DNA of 32,404 nt from Lachnospiraceae bacterium (GCA_017615545.1 JAFZZY010000046.1:1-32404); one strand, 5' to 3'. Numbered from the stretch's first letter, positions 21,255 through 29,969 are shown. The notes: a model not told the origin generated them from the sequence alone. A program made the numbers and translations.

Positions 21255-23582
21255 ATGAAAAAAAGATTCGCCGTTTTGATCATGATGGCATTGTTGCTGA
21301 GTTGCTGTCTGGGACTTCCCAAGACGGTATACGCTTACGACGGCAACGTAGAATTGCAGATCGGATCAAACGAGGTAACCGTTGGTACCACATTTGATGT
21401 GTCCCTGTTTGTATCGTTTAATGAAGGAGTGCCGGGATTTACGAATGCGTATTATGCTCTTGTGTTTCCACAGGACCTCTTACAGTTCCAAGGCGCTTCC
21501 TCAGGATCAGCGAATGAGGCCGGGGGCGTGTTGTTGGTCGAGGAAGATTTGAATGGCGCTGCCACTTCCTATGTCTGCACGTATACATTCACGGCGCTTA
21601 AAGCAGGGGATGCGGTGATCACTGCAAATCTTTATGATACAGCCGCTGGTTCCTGGGGATTTGGTTTTACTCAGCCGTTTGACGGTCGTGATTTTGCAGA
21701 TTTGGCCATTCCGGCGATCACGGTTCACGTGAAGGATCTTCCTACCGAGCCGCCGACAGAGGAGCCGACCGAAGAACCTACCGAAGCTCCGACCGAAGAG
21801 CCGACCGAGGCTCCCACCGTGCCAATCACGGATGCGCCCACGAATCCTCCGGTCAGCGGTAATGCGAACCTGAGTTCATTGGCCGTTGCACCCGGTGAGA
21901 TCCTGGAGGCATTTTCCCCGGATCGTACATCTTATACCGTTTCGGAACTCGACTACAGCGTAAGATCGATCAATGTCGGCGCAACGACAGAAGATCCCAA
22001 CGCGACGATCGTAGTTTCCGGTTTTGCTGACCTGAAGGTCGGAACCAATATCGTTAAACTCCTCGTTACGGCTCCCGATGGAACACAAAAAGAGTATTCC
22101 CTTGAGGTCACCCGTAAGAATAAAGACGGACAGACCGTTGTGACGCCTCCGACCGAAGCACCGACGGATGCACCCACGCAAGCTCCGACCGAAAAGCCTA
22201 CCGAGGCTTCGACCGAAGAGCCGACCCGGGGCGAGACCGAAGATCCTACGGAAGAGCCTACGACTAATGAAGATGAGACTCTTCCTCCGTCTACCGGCGA
22301 TGTTGAAGTATCCAATATCTACGATGGCACAGGTTCCATGCTGATCAAATCCGACTGGCTGGACGAGGCGATGCCGGCAGGCTTCAGCCGTTCTTCCGTT
22401 TCCTATAAGGGAACCGATGTTGCCGTTGCAAAGTCCAAGAAGGACATGGTTCTGTATTGCCTGGCATCCCAGGATGGATCGAATAAAAATTTCTACGTGT
22501 ACAACACGGAAAATGATACATTCTATCCGTACTATCCCGTAAATCCGACCGGCGGCGTTTATGTATTGCTCAATACGGGCACAGCAGACGTTACCGAAGG
22601 CTTGCGTCAGGTTACGCTTCGTGTAAACGAGGACGGACCGAAGATCAACGCATGGTCTCTGTCCGGTGATGTAAATGATGGCGTCTTCCTCGTATATGCG
22701 ATGGCAGAAGACGGCTCGATCGGCTGGTACCGTTTTGATACCACGATCGGAACATTCGTACGTTATTTCAAGGATGCGGCTGACAAAAAAGAGCCTACCG
22801 AGACTCCTACCGAGCCTGTAAAAGAGGAGGACTCTAATTCCGCAGCTAAGATCAAAAACCTGGAAGAAGAACTGAAGAAACAGAAAGATAAGAATAATCA
22901 GGATATCAATGATTATAATGAACTGCAGTCCAATCATTCCAAACTGAGCATCTATTTTATCCTGATCCTGATCGTGCTTTTCATCGTGCTGATCCTGGCG
23001 ATCATCATGGCTCTGAAGCTTCGTTCCCTGTACAGCCGTTATGATTTCAGCGATGACGGCGACGACGGTGACGATGACGGCGGCGATGACAACAACGGCG
23101 GTGATGACGGCAATGGTGACAGCGACGTTGAACCCGAAGCAGAGAAGCCGCAGGAGAAGATCGTTCTGCCGAAGCAGGCGCCGTTTGGTGTAGAGACTCC
23201 TTCCGATGAAAAACTGCCTTCCCAGACCGTGGACGAGTCCATTAAGCAGACTGTAGCTGCAGCTTACGCAGCACGTCAGGCCGAGAAGGAAGCGAAGGCG
23301 AAGGAAGCAGCACAGAAGGCAGCAGCGGCGAAAGAAGCTGCAGCAAAAGAAGTAGCTGAGAAGGAAGCAAAGGCGAAAGAAGCAGCTCAGAAGGCAGCCG
23401 CTGCTAAAAAGGCCGCCGACGCAGCAGCCGAGAAGGCAAAGGCAGCCGGCATGAAGCTGAACGCCGTAAACGATAAGAAGGGCCTTTACGACCTCGATGT
23501 AAATACGGGTGAAGAGAAGATCGAAAAAGCTTCCGGAAACGACGAAGCAAACGATGACGACTTCGAATTCATCGAGTTTTAA
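21255..23582 (+). CDS. membrane-anchored cohesin-like surface protein
   Basis: A 775-aa protein. Residues 1-27 are a signal peptide (ends VYA). Residues 30-160 have the strand pattern of a cohesin: VELQIGSNEVTVGTTFDVSL, LVFPQDLLQF, YTFTALKAGDAVITA. A Thr-Glu-Pro-rich linker (162-200) is followed by a cadherin-like beta-sandwich (204-287), a second linker (297-347), an unrecognised domain (350-508), a coiled coil (530-562) and one helix (564-588). The rest should be cytoplasmic: an Asp/Gly run (599-625), a Lys/Ala/Glu coiled helix (668-732) and an acidic tail ending FEFIEF. It lies 42 bases after the glucosaminidase gene in the same transcript. Likely a scaffold linking extracellular partners to something inside the cell. 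The cohesin call is by pattern only. Confidence 0.75.
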   Translation: MKKRFAVLIMMALLLSCCLGLPKTVYAYDGNVELQIGSNEVTVGTTFDVSLFVSFNEGVPGFTNAYYALVFPQDLLQFQGASSGSANEAGGVLLVEEDLNGAATSYVCTYTFTALKAGDAVITANLYDTAAGSWGFGFTQPFDGRDFADLAIPAITVHVKDLPTEPPTEEPTEEPTEAPTEEPTEAPTVPITDAPTNPPVSGNANLSSLAVAPGEILEAFSPDRTSYTVSELDYSVRSINVGATTEDPNATIVVSGFADLKVGTNIVKLLVTAPDGTQKEYSLEVTRKNKDGQTVVTPPTEAPTDAPTQAPTEKPTEASTEEPTRGETEDPTEEPTTNEDETLPPSTGDVEVSNIYDGTGSMLIKSDWLDEAMPAGFSRSSVSYKGTDVAVAKSKKDMVLYCLASQDGSNKNFYVYNTENDTFYPYYPVNPTGGVYVLLNTGTADVTEGLRQVTLRVNEDGPKINAWSLSGDVNDGVFLVYAMAEDGSIGWYRFDTTIGTFVRYFKDAADKKEPTETPTEPVKEEDSNSAAKIKNLEEELKKQKDKNNQDINDYNELQSNHSKLSIYFILILIVLFIVLILAIIMALKLRSLYSRYDFSDDGDDGDDDGGDDNNGGDDGNGDSDVEPEAEKPQEKIVLPKQAPFGVETPSDEKLPSQTVDESIKQTVAAAYAARQAEKEAKAKEAAQKAAAAKEAAAKEVAEKEAKAKEAAQKAAAAKKAADAAAEKAKAAGMKLNAVNDKKGLYDLDVNTGEEKIEKASGNDEANDDDFEFIEF
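21742..21836 (+). repeat. coding repeats of the first PTEEPTE-type linker
   Basis: Degenerate 12-base units encoding Pro-Thr-Glu-Glu/Ala repeats in the cohesin-like protein. A second block of the same kind spans about 22147-22266. Such low-complexity linkers are often glycosylated and vary in length between strains. Confidence 0.75.
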
Positions 23583-23613
23583 TCACACTCCGTAAAACGG
23601 AAAATCATAAATC

Positions 23614-23650
23614 GGGCGGAATGATCTCTGAGGTCGTTCCGCCCCTTTTC
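23614..23650 (+). terminator. terminator of the surface-protein pair
   Basis: GGGCGGAA (23614-23621) pairs with TTCCGCCC (23637-23644), with a partly self-paired loop, followed by CTTTTC. Confidence 0.8.
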
Positions 23651-23674
23651 ACACTTATTTCATAACTAAATGCA

Positions 23675-23703
23675 TTGAATCTTAACGCAAAATAAGGTAT
23701 ACT
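23675..23703 (+). promoter_or_regulatory. sigma-A promoter of the mcsA-mcsB-clpC operon
   Basis: TTGAAT (23675-23680), a 17-bp spacer and TATACT (23698-23703). ATCGGG (23707-23712) and CCCGAT (about 23725-23730) form an inverted repeat just after the -10 box. CTCC-AAA-GGAG then folds over the ribosome binding site. I see no CtsR heptamer repeat and no CIRCE element. Confidence 0.75.
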
Positions 23704-23750
23704 GTAATCGGGACAGTTTGCGCCCCGATCACTCCAAAGGAGTATGACAT

Positions 23751-24281
23751 ATGAAATGCGAAAAGTGTAAGTCCCGCGAGGCGACCGTAGTGGTCACCGA
23801 GGTGGATGGAAATAAAAGAACCGAACATTATTACTGCAGTCAGTGCGCCGCCGAGATGGATCTGTTGCCTTCGGAAGGGGAGCTTCCTTTCGGACAGCTT
23901 TTATCCGGCATTCTTGGCATGGTCGCGGAAAATGACACCGAAGAAGAGGATGAGTATGCAGGCATTTTCTGCCCGACATGTAAGACTTCTTACCGGGAGT
24001 TCGTGGACTGCAGTCGCTTTGGTTGCGAAGATTGCTACCACATCTTCGGACCACTGATCGACGCGAATATCCACAAACTGCAGGGCAGCGACGTCCATAC
24101 TGGTAAGCACCCGAAACTGCAGGGTAAGAAGGCGCAGCCCGCCGAGAAGGTCGAGGAGCTGACGGCTGAGGAGAAGATCGCGAGACTGCGTGTGCGGCTC
24201 CAGGAAGCATTGGCCGCGGAAGACTACGAGCAGGCAGTTGTGTGCAGGGATGAGATCAAAGCATTAAGCGGGGAGAAATAA
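23751..24281 (+). CDS. mcsA: McsA, activator of protein arginine kinase
   Basis: A 176-aa protein with two zinc-binding regions and a UVR motif, the McsA layout. Cys3-x2-Cys6 with Cys29-x2-Cys32 form the first site. Cys74-x2-Cys77, then Cys87, Cys92 and Cys95, supply the second. Residues 138-172 are the UVR helix pair (EEKIARLRVRLQEALAAEDY). In Bacillus, McsA binds and activates the McsB kinase and helps load ClpC. ATG 23751 follows AAAGGAG, and mcsB starts two bases after its stop. In Bacillus this operon begins with the repressor gene ctsR, which is absent here: the gene upstream is the cohesin-like protein, separated by a terminator. Confidence 0.93.
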   Translation: MKCEKCKSREATVVVTEVDGNKRTEHYYCSQCAAEMDLLPSEGELPFGQLLSGILGMVAENDTEEEDEYAGIFCPTCKTSYREFVDCSRFGCEDCYHIFGPLIDANIHKLQGSDVHTGKHPKLQGKKAQPAEKVEELTAEEKIARLRVRLQEALAAEDYEQAVVCRDEIKALSGEK

Positions 24282-24283
24282 CC

Positions 24284-25321
24284 ATGGAAAAATGGTATGA
24301 AGGAATCGGCGCGGAGCAGGATGTGATCGTCGGAAGCCGCATTCGCCTGCGTAGAAATATACAGGGGAAGATGTTCCCCGAGAAGTTGCCGGCGGACCAG
24401 CGAAAGAAACTCGGCACTGAATTGATGAACCACGTGTCCGGCATCCTGTCGGAGGGTGGCGTGCAGAACCACAGCCTGCATCTGTCGGAGATGGATGCGG
24501 TGCAGAAGAGCGCACTTCTGGAGCGCAGCGTGCTCACGAAGACTTCGCTGCGGGAGACCGAGGACATCGCTCTGACGGTTTCGGAGGATGAGAGTTACAG
24601 CGTGCTGTATAACTGTGACGACCATCTGCGTCTGCAAGTGAGCGAGAGCGGCCTGCACCTGCGTGAGGCGTTCGCGAAGGCGGACCGGCTGGATGACGCG
24701 ATCAATGAAACCTACAATTACGCTTTCGACGATAAGTACGGCTATATGACCGCATTCCCGACGAACGTGGGAACCGGCATGCGCGCGTATCTCGTGTTGC
24801 ATTTGCCGCTGCTGGCTTCGAGCCAGAGGTTCCGTACGATCACTTCGGAACTGGGACGCTACGGCGTTGCCATCCGGGATGCATTCGTTTACGAAGATAA
24901 GAACCCCAGTGGTCTGTATGTGATCTACAACCAGAAGACGCTGGGCCAGAGTGAGTCGGAGATCATGTCGGTGCTGACGAAGGTGGGCATGCAGCTCGCC
25001 GGATCGGAGCGCCGTGTGCGCAACATCCGCGCGCAACGCTTCAGCCTGCAGAACGACGATGAAGTCTACCGCTCCTATGGTATTTTAAAATATGCCCGCT
25101 ATATGCGGTACGACGAGGCACTATTGAATCTGTCCCGTATCCGCATCGCGGCTTCCGCAGGTAAGGTGAACTTTGCTAAGCCACTCAGCCTGTATAAATT
25201 GATGCTGATGGTATCGCCGGATAACCTCCGCGTGCACTATCAGAAAGAACTTGATGAGAACGAACTGAACGTCCTGCGGGCAGAATATCTGCGGTCCGCA
25301 TTGCCCGAGATCCTCGGTTGA
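24284..25321 (+). CDS. mcsB: McsB, protein arginine kinase
   Basis: A 345-aa protein of the phosphagen-kinase fold. In Bacillus it phosphorylates arginines on misfolded or regulatory proteins, marking them for ClpCP. Visible family features are VGSRIRLRRN (16-25, phosphate-binding Arg), VSEDESYSVLYN (99-110, catalytic Glu), PTNVGTGMRA (159-168) and KTLGQSESEI with its Glu. The residue before PTN is Phe158 (codon TTC at 24755-24757), where Bacillus McsB has Cys167 in SCPTN; changing that Cys to Ser inactivates the Bacillus enzyme. The rest of the active-site pattern is kept and the gene is full length, so this is a substitution, not decay. Activity may be altered or supported differently. It sits between mcsA and clpC. 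Confidence 0.93.
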   Translation: MEKWYEGIGAEQDVIVGSRIRLRRNIQGKMFPEKLPADQRKKLGTELMNHVSGILSEGGVQNHSLHLSEMDAVQKSALLERSVLTKTSLRETEDIALTVSEDESYSVLYNCDDHLRLQVSESGLHLREAFAKADRLDDAINETYNYAFDDKYGYMTAFPTNVGTGMRAYLVLHLPLLASSQRFRTITSELGRYGVAIRDAFVYEDKNPSGLYVIYNQKTLGQSESEIMSVLTKVGMQLAGSERRVRNIRAQRFSLQNDDEVYRSYGILKYARYMRYDEALLNLSRIRIAASAGKVNFAKPLSLYKLMLMVSPDNLRVHYQKELDENELNVLRAEYLRSALPEILG

Positions 25322-25349
25322 CGGGAAGTTTGAAAGAGAGGAAACAGAC

Positions 25350-27791
25350 GTGTTTGAACGATATACCAGAAAAGCACAGGCCGTGCTGGAGGAGGCCCAG
25401 AAGGCCGCTGCCGAGTTCGGTCACAGCTATATAGGATCCGAGCACTTTCTGCTGGGTATCCTCCGCGAGGGCGACACGATCGCCGCGGAGATCCTGCGGA
25501 AGTACGGAGTTACCGCGGAGAAGGTCGGCCATCTGATCGAGGAGGTCATCTCACCGGTCGGCGCGTCCATGATCGCGGACGCCGGCGGTTATACGCCGCG
25601 TGCGAGACTGATCCTGGAGCAGGCTGCAAAAGAGTCCATGCGCATGCAGAGCCAGCTCGTGGGAACGGAGCACATCCTGATCGCCATCCTTCGGGAAAAT
25701 GACTGCGCGGCGCGTAAGATCTTGAATACACTGAAGGTGGACATTCGCCGGATGTATGTCGATATCTACCAGGCGATGGGCGCGGATCGCAACGAGGTTC
25801 GCGAAGAGATCGACCACATGCGGACATCGAAGGGTAAGACACCTACGTTGAATAAATACTCGCGGGATCTGACTGCATTGGCCGCAAAAGAAGAACTTGA
25901 TCCGGTCATCGGAAGAGAGACTGAGATCAGTCGTATCATCCAGATCCTGAGCCGCAGAACGAAGAATAATCCCTGCCTGATCGGTGAGCCTGGTGTCGGT
26001 AAGACGGCGGTCATCGAAGGTTTGGCACAGCGCATTGCAGACGGCAACGTTCCGGACAGCATCGCGGATAAACGACTCGTCATGCTGGATCTGTCCGGTA
26101 TGGTCGCCGGTTCCAAATACCGCGGTGAGTTCGAAGAGAGGATCAAGAACCTGATCGACGAAGTGCGTCAGGATAAGAACGTCCTTCTCTTTATCGATGA
26201 GATCCACACGATCATCGGCGCGGGCGGCGCAGAAGGCGCGCTCGACGCATCTAATATATTAAAACCCAGTCTGGCGCGCGGAGAGATCCAGATCATCGGC
26301 GCGACCACGATCGACGAATACCGCAAGCATATCGAGAAGGATGCGGCGCTCGAGCGTCGTTTCCAGCCCGTCATGGTAGACGAACCCAACGAAGAGGAGA
26401 GTTTCGCCATCCTGAAAGGCCTGCGTCCGGCATATGAGGAGCATCACCATGTGACCATTACGGACGAAGCATTGCAGGCGGCCGTTCGTCTCTCCATCCG
26501 CTATATCAACGACCGTTTCCTCCCGGATAAGGCAATCGACCTTATGGACGAGGCGGCTTCGAAGCTCCGCCTTTCGGCATTCAACCCGCCCGAAGAGGTG
26601 AAGAAACTCGAAGAGGAGATGGAGAAACTCAACAAGACAAAAGAAGAATATATCAAATCCGAGAACTACGAGAAAGCCGGAGAGATCCATAAGAAACAGC
26701 AGAAGAAGCAGGAAAAGATCGACCAGCTCCTGAAGAAGTGGGAACAGCAGAAGGAAAGCCGTGAGCTGACGGTTGGCGCAGAAGAGATCGCCGATGTCGT
26801 TTCGGGCTGGACGAAGATTCCCGTTCGCACACTGGAAGAGGGCGAGACACAACGCCTGAAGAAACTGGAAGAGATCCTGCATAAGAGAGTCATCGGCCAG
26901 GACGAGGCAGTTTCGGCCGTATCGCGCGCGATCCGCCGCGGTCGTGTTGGCCTGAAGAATCCGAAGCGCCCGACCGGTTCCTTCCTGTTTTTGGGCCCGA
27001 CCGGTGTCGGTAAGACCGAGCTTTCCAAAGCACTCGCCGAAGCGATCTTCGGAACGGAAAATGCGCTCATCCGCGTCGACATGACAGAGTACATGGAGAA
27101 GCACAGCGTGAGCAAACTGGTCGGTTCGCCGCCCGGATATGTCGGCTACGAAGAAGGTGGACAACTCTCAGAGAAAGTACGCCGCAACCCGTATTCCGTG
27201 ATCCTGTTCGATGAGATCGAGAAGGCTCATCCCGATGTATTCAACATCCTGCTTCAGGTTCTGGATGACGGCCGGATCACCGACTCGCAGGGACGCAAGG
27301 TCGATTTCCGCAACACGGTGCTCATCATGACATCCAACTGCGGCGCCGCGAACATCATTTCCCCGAAACGACTTGGTTTCGGAGCGACCGCGGATGCAAA
27401 GGCGGACTACGAGTACATGAAGACCCGCGTGATGGACGAAGTGAAGCAGATGTTCAAACCGGAGTTTTTAAACCGTATCGACGAGCAGATCGTGTTCCAT
27501 TCGCTCGGACGTGACCAGATGATCGAGATCGCCGACGTGATGTTGGCGGAGATCCAGGGACGCGTGAAGGAGCAGATGAACATCACACTCGTGATCGACG
27601 CGAAAGCGAAGAACTGGCTGGTCGAGCATGGGTACGACGAGAAGTACGGCGCACGCCCGCTTCGCCGGACCATACAGACCGCTTTAGAGGATAGATTGGC
27701 CGAGGAGATCCTGGAAAGCAACATTAAGAAGGGTGACAAAGTCACCATCTCGGCAGATGAAAACGCATTACTTTTCAATAAAAAAGCATAA
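25350..27791 (+). CDS. clpC: ClpC, AAA+ unfoldase of the Clp protease
   Basis: An 813-aa chaperone that unfolds substrates, including phosphoarginine-marked ones, into ClpP. The start is GTG 25350 after GAGAGGAAA. Residues 1-145 are the double Clp-N domain. AAA-1 has Walker A GEPGVGKT (212-219) and Walker B FIDEIH (281-286). The middle coiled coil (about 415-470) includes a UVR-like stretch. AAA-2 has Walker A GPTGVGKT (549-556) and [14 protein letters not shown]. The C-terminal D2 small domain has GARPLRR. All motifs are intact and the length is normal. It is the third gene of the operon, 28 bases after mcsB. ClpP is not in the window. Confidence 0.97.
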   Translation: MFERYTRKAQAVLEEAQKAAAEFGHSYIGSEHFLLGILREGDTIAAEILRKYGVTAEKVGHLIEEVISPVGASMIADAGGYTPRARLILEQAAKESMRMQSQLVGTEHILIAILRENDCAARKILNTLKVDIRRMYVDIYQAMGADRNEVREEIDHMRTSKGKTPTLNKYSRDLTALAAKEELDPVIGRETEISRIIQILSRRTKNNPCLIGEPGVGKTAVIEGLAQRIADGNVPDSIADKRLVMLDLSGMVAGSKYRGEFEERIKNLIDEVRQDKNVLLFIDEIHTIIGAGGAEGALDASNILKPSLARGEIQIIGATTIDEYRKHIEKDAALERRFQPVMVDEPNEEESFAILKGLRPAYEEHHHVTITDEALQAAVRLSIRYINDRFLPDKAIDLMDEAASKLRLSAFNPPEEVKKLEEEMEKLNKTKEEYIKSENYEKAGEIHKKQQKKQEKIDQLLKKWEQQKESRELTVGAEEIADVVSGWTKIPVRTLEEGETQRLKKLEEILHKRVIGQDEAVSAVSRAIRRGRVGLKNPKRPTGSFLFLGPTGVGKTELSKALAEAIFGTENALIRVDMTEYMEKHSVSKLVGSPPGYVGYEEGGQLSEKVRRNPYSVILFDEIEKAHPDVFNILLQVLDDGRITDSQGRKVDFRNTVLIMTSNCGAANIISPKRLGFGATADAKADYEYMKTRVMDEVKQMFKPEFLNRIDEQIVFHSLGRDQMIEIADVMLAEIQGRVKEQMNITLVIDAKAKNWLVEHGYDEKYGARPLRRTIQTALEDRLAEEILESNIKKGDKVTISADENALLFNKKA

Positions 27792-27809
27792 CATGCAGGA
27801 GGCAACAAA

Positions 27810-28226
27810 ATGGCAGTCGTAAAAGAATTGATCAAGCAGCAACCGGACGGAAAACTTTGCTTCGGGGATTACACCCTCGCACAGAAAGCAAAGCTGGACG
27901 GCTTTTCCTTCAACGGAGATGTATTCAAGGTGAAGACCTTCGAAGAGATCACCAAACTGGAGCGCAACGGTCTGTTTGCGTATGAGTCCGTTCCCGGAAC
28001 GTCCGTGTTTGATTACACGACAACAAAAGACGGAGTCGCTTTCGTCGTAGAGGGTCCGAAGACCGCGCAGGTCATCGTGATGCTCGAGGATGAGGCGGAT
28101 TACGAGGTATATCTGGACGGTAAGCAGGTCGATCTGCTCCGTACCAACCTCGGCGGAAAGCTGGCGCTCAACATCGAGCTCGAGCAGGCGAAGCCGGTCG
28201 CAGTGAAGATCAAGAAGCACGCTTAA
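27810..28226 (+). CDS. conserved small protein between clpC and radA
   Basis: A 138-aa soluble protein, not confidently recognised. ATG 27810 has AGGAGG upstream, 18 bases after clpC. The N-terminal third (QQPDGKLCFGDYTLAQKAKLDGF) and the VFDYTTTKDGVAF stretch look like a beta-rich domain; the C-terminal half alternates strands (TAQVIVMLEDEADYEVYLDG) like a small beta-sandwich. There are no transmembrane segments, signal peptide or cysteine motifs. I recall similar proteins in this position in Lachnospiraceae genomes under the name endosialidase, but nothing visible supports that activity. Tight spacing on both sides suggests co-expression with ClpC and RadA. Confidence 0.85.
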   Translation: MAVVKELIKQQPDGKLCFGDYTLAQKAKLDGFSFNGDVFKVKTFEEITKLERNGLFAYESVPGTSVFDYTTTKDGVAFVVEGPKTAQVIVMLEDEADYEVYLDGKQVDLLRTNLGGKLALNIELEQAKPVAVKIKKHA

Positions 28227-28238
28227 TGAGGAAATCGG

Positions 28239-29633
28239 ATGGCAAAAGCAAAAGACGTCGCTTTCTTTTGTAAAGAATGCGGATATGAAAGCAGCAAATG
28301 GCTCGGACAATGTCCGGCATGCAAGGAATGGAACAGTTTTGTTGAGGAGCCGAAGGCGCCGAAGAGTTCCGGCAAGGGAGGCATTTCCCGCCCGGTACTG
28401 GATCTGGCGAAGCCTGTGGCGATCAATGAAGTTTCCACGGCAGAGCATGCCCGCATTTCCACGCATATCAGCGAGTTGGATCGGGTGCTCGGGGGCGGTA
28501 TCGTCCCCGGGTCTCTCGTTTTAGTCGGCGGAGATCCCGGAATCGGTAAATCCACGATCCTGCTGCAGATGTGCAGGAACCTCGCGGAGGACGGAAAACA
28601 CGTATTGTATATCTCCGGCGAGGAATCGGCGAAGCAGATCCGCATGCGCGCGGATCGTATGGGCGCATTTTCCGATACCATGCTTTTGTACTGTGAGACG
28701 AACCTGCGTCCCATCGAGGAGACCATCCGCTCGGAAAATCCGGATATCGTCATCATTGACTCGATCCAGACCATGTTTCATGAAGAGGTTCCTTCCTCGC
28801 CGGGCAGTGTGACCCAGGTGCGGGAGGCGACGAATGTTTTTCTGATGCTCAGTAAGGGTCTCGGCATCCCGATCTTTCTGGTCGGTCATGTGACGAAGGA
28901 AGGCGTGGTCGCGGGACCGCGTGTGCTGGAACATATGGTCGATACCGTTCTCTATTTCGAGGGAGAGAGGAGCGTGGCGTACCGTCTGCTCCGCGCGGTG
29001 AAAAACCGTTTCGGCTCGACGAACGAGATCGGAGTGTTCGAGATGCAGGAGAGGGGACTGGTGCCCGTAGCGAACCCTTCGGAATATATGCTGAAGGGAC
29101 GCCCTGTCGAGGCACCCGGTTCGGTCGTTACCTGTGCCATGGAAGGCACGCGTCCGGTGCTCCTGGAGATCCAGGCGCTCGTAGCGCGCACGAACTTAAA
29201 CCTGCCCCGTCGTAACACGACCGGAGCGGATCCGAACCGCGTCCAGCTTCTGACAGCTGTCCTCGAGAAAAAACTGAACCTGCCTATGTACGAGTACGAT
29301 GTTTACATCAACATCGCGGGTGGCATGCGCATCGCCGAACCGTCGCTGGATCTCGGTATTCTGACCGCATTGATCTCGAGTTATCGCGATCTGGTCATCC
29401 CGGAAAACCTGCTCGTATTCGGTGAGGTGGGCCTGACTGGTGAGGTACGCCAGGTATCCATGGCTCAGCAGCGACTGAACGAAGCCGCAAAGCTCGGTTT
29501 CTCCCTGTGCATGCTTCCGGCAGTGGCCGTAAAACAGCTTCAGATCCCGGAAAATGTTACCTGTATCGGCATCGAACATGTGGGAGATGTCTATCGGAAA
29601 CTCAAAGAATTCGCGGCTCAGACGAAAGCCTGA
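28239..29633 (+). CDS. radA: RadA/Sms, recombination helicase
   Basis: A 464-aa DNA-repair ATPase. The N-terminal zinc finger has Cys11-x2-Cys14 and Cys25-x2-Cys28. The RecA-like domain has Walker A GGDPGIGKST (97-106) and the RadA-specific KNRFGSTNEIGVFEM. The C-terminal Lon-like domain (about 300-464) contains the scaffold stretch INIAGGMRIAEPSLDLG. RadA drives branch migration during homologous recombination and repair. ATG 28239 follows a GAGG site 12 bases after the preceding gene. Its place behind clpC is the common Bacillota order, usually followed by disA, which is not present here. No good hairpin terminator follows, only an A/T-rich tract. Confidence 0.97.
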   Translation: MAKAKDVAFFCKECGYESSKWLGQCPACKEWNSFVEEPKAPKSSGKGGISRPVLDLAKPVAINEVSTAEHARISTHISELDRVLGGGIVPGSLVLVGGDPGIGKSTILLQMCRNLAEDGKHVLYISGEESAKQIRMRADRMGAFSDTMLLYCETNLRPIEETIRSENPDIVIIDSIQTMFHEEVPSSPGSVTQVREATNVFLMLSKGLGIPIFLVGHVTKEGVVAGPRVLEHMVDTVLYFEGERSVAYRLLRAVKNRFGSTNEIGVFEMQERGLVPVANPSEYMLKGRPVEAPGSVVTCAMEGTRPVLLEIQALVARTNLNLPRRNTTGADPNRVQLLTAVLEKKLNLPMYEYDVYINIAGGMRIAEPSLDLGILTALISSYRDLVIPENLLVFGEVGLTGEVRQVSMAQQRLNEAAKLGFSLCMLPAVAVKQLQIPENVTCIGIEHVGDVYRKLKEFAAQTKA

Positions 29634-29674
29634 GCCGAATATAAAAAAATTCTAAAATTTTTTTAAAAAACCTA

Positions 29675-29703
29675 TTGACAACAGGTTTACAGCCTGCTAT
29701 AAT
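29675..29703 (+). promoter_or_regulatory. perfect consensus promoter of the riboswitch transcript
   Basis: TTGACA (29675-29680), a 17-bp spacer and TATAAT (29698-29703). A- and T-tracts at 29643-29670 lie just upstream, where an UP element would enhance it. CAGG/CCTG arms in the spacer might be an operator. Confidence 0.93.
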
Positions 29704-29719
29704 CAAGGTGTTGAAAATT

Positions 29720-29808
29720 GAAGACGATATGTGGGGCAAACTTATCGTAAGATAAGGACGCAAAGCTATAGGGTCCGTTGAGAAGCGGACAGCCAGCTGC
29801 TATCTGTT
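29720..29808 (+). promoter_or_regulatory. cyclic di-GMP-I (GEMM-I) riboswitch
   Basis: The conserved core is present: GGGCAAAC (29734-29741), a CTTATC-GTAA-GATAAG hairpin whose GTAA is a GNRA tetraloop, then GGACGCAAAGC (29756-29766) and a second helix, GGGTCCG (29771-29777) with CGGAC (29786-29790), closing with GCCAGCTGC. GATA near 29726 pairs with TATC near 29801 as the base of P1. This is the class-I c-di-GMP aptamer in which tetraloop and receptor dock. A terminator follows at 29827, so ligand binding probably controls termination. No gene follows directly. Confidence 0.92.
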
Positions 29809-29826
29809 ATTTTGGTGTGTCATAAG

Positions 29827-29857
29827 CCTCCACGGGAATCTGCCGGGGAGTTTTTTT
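29827..29857 (+). terminator. riboswitch expression-platform terminator
   Basis: CTCC-A-CGG and CCG-G-GGAG form a stem with one mismatch, followed by seven Ts. It lies about 20 bases after the aptamer, as expected for a transcriptional riboswitch. Confidence 0.82.
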
Positions 29858-29925
29858 ATACCCAATTTTCAACCTGAAATTGTTTACTGACTTTTTTTGT
29901 ATACATCCCTTCCTTATTTACACAT

Positions 29926-29969
29926 GCAAGTGCTCCGTTAACTTTCCCCTAGTTTAACGGGGCATTTGC
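29926..29969. repeat. long unassigned hairpin
   Basis: Bases 29926-29941 pair with 29954-29969 as an unbroken 16-bp stem (two G-U on the plus strand) around a pyrimidine-rich loop. Neither strand has a T-tract after the stem, so it is not a normal terminator. It sits alone between the riboswitch terminator and the next promoter. It may be a mobile palindrome, a processing site or the remains of an element. Confidence 0.8.

Noticed and set aside
21876..22937. 353-aa minus-strand frame
   Set aside because: Mirror of the cohesin-like protein; apparent repeats come from the Pro-Thr-Glu linker codons.
19092..23582. Cellulosome locus
   Set aside because: The cohesin- and dockerin-like domains are present, but the enzyme is a wall glucosaminidase and no fibre-degrading enzymes or multi-cohesin scaffold are seen.
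26259..27164. 301-aa minus-strand frame
   Set aside because: Antisense to clpC in a fully conserved region.
29643..29670. Rho-independent terminator of radA
   Set aside because: The stem would be almost entirely A-T with a weak fold; it fits an UP element for the next promoter better.
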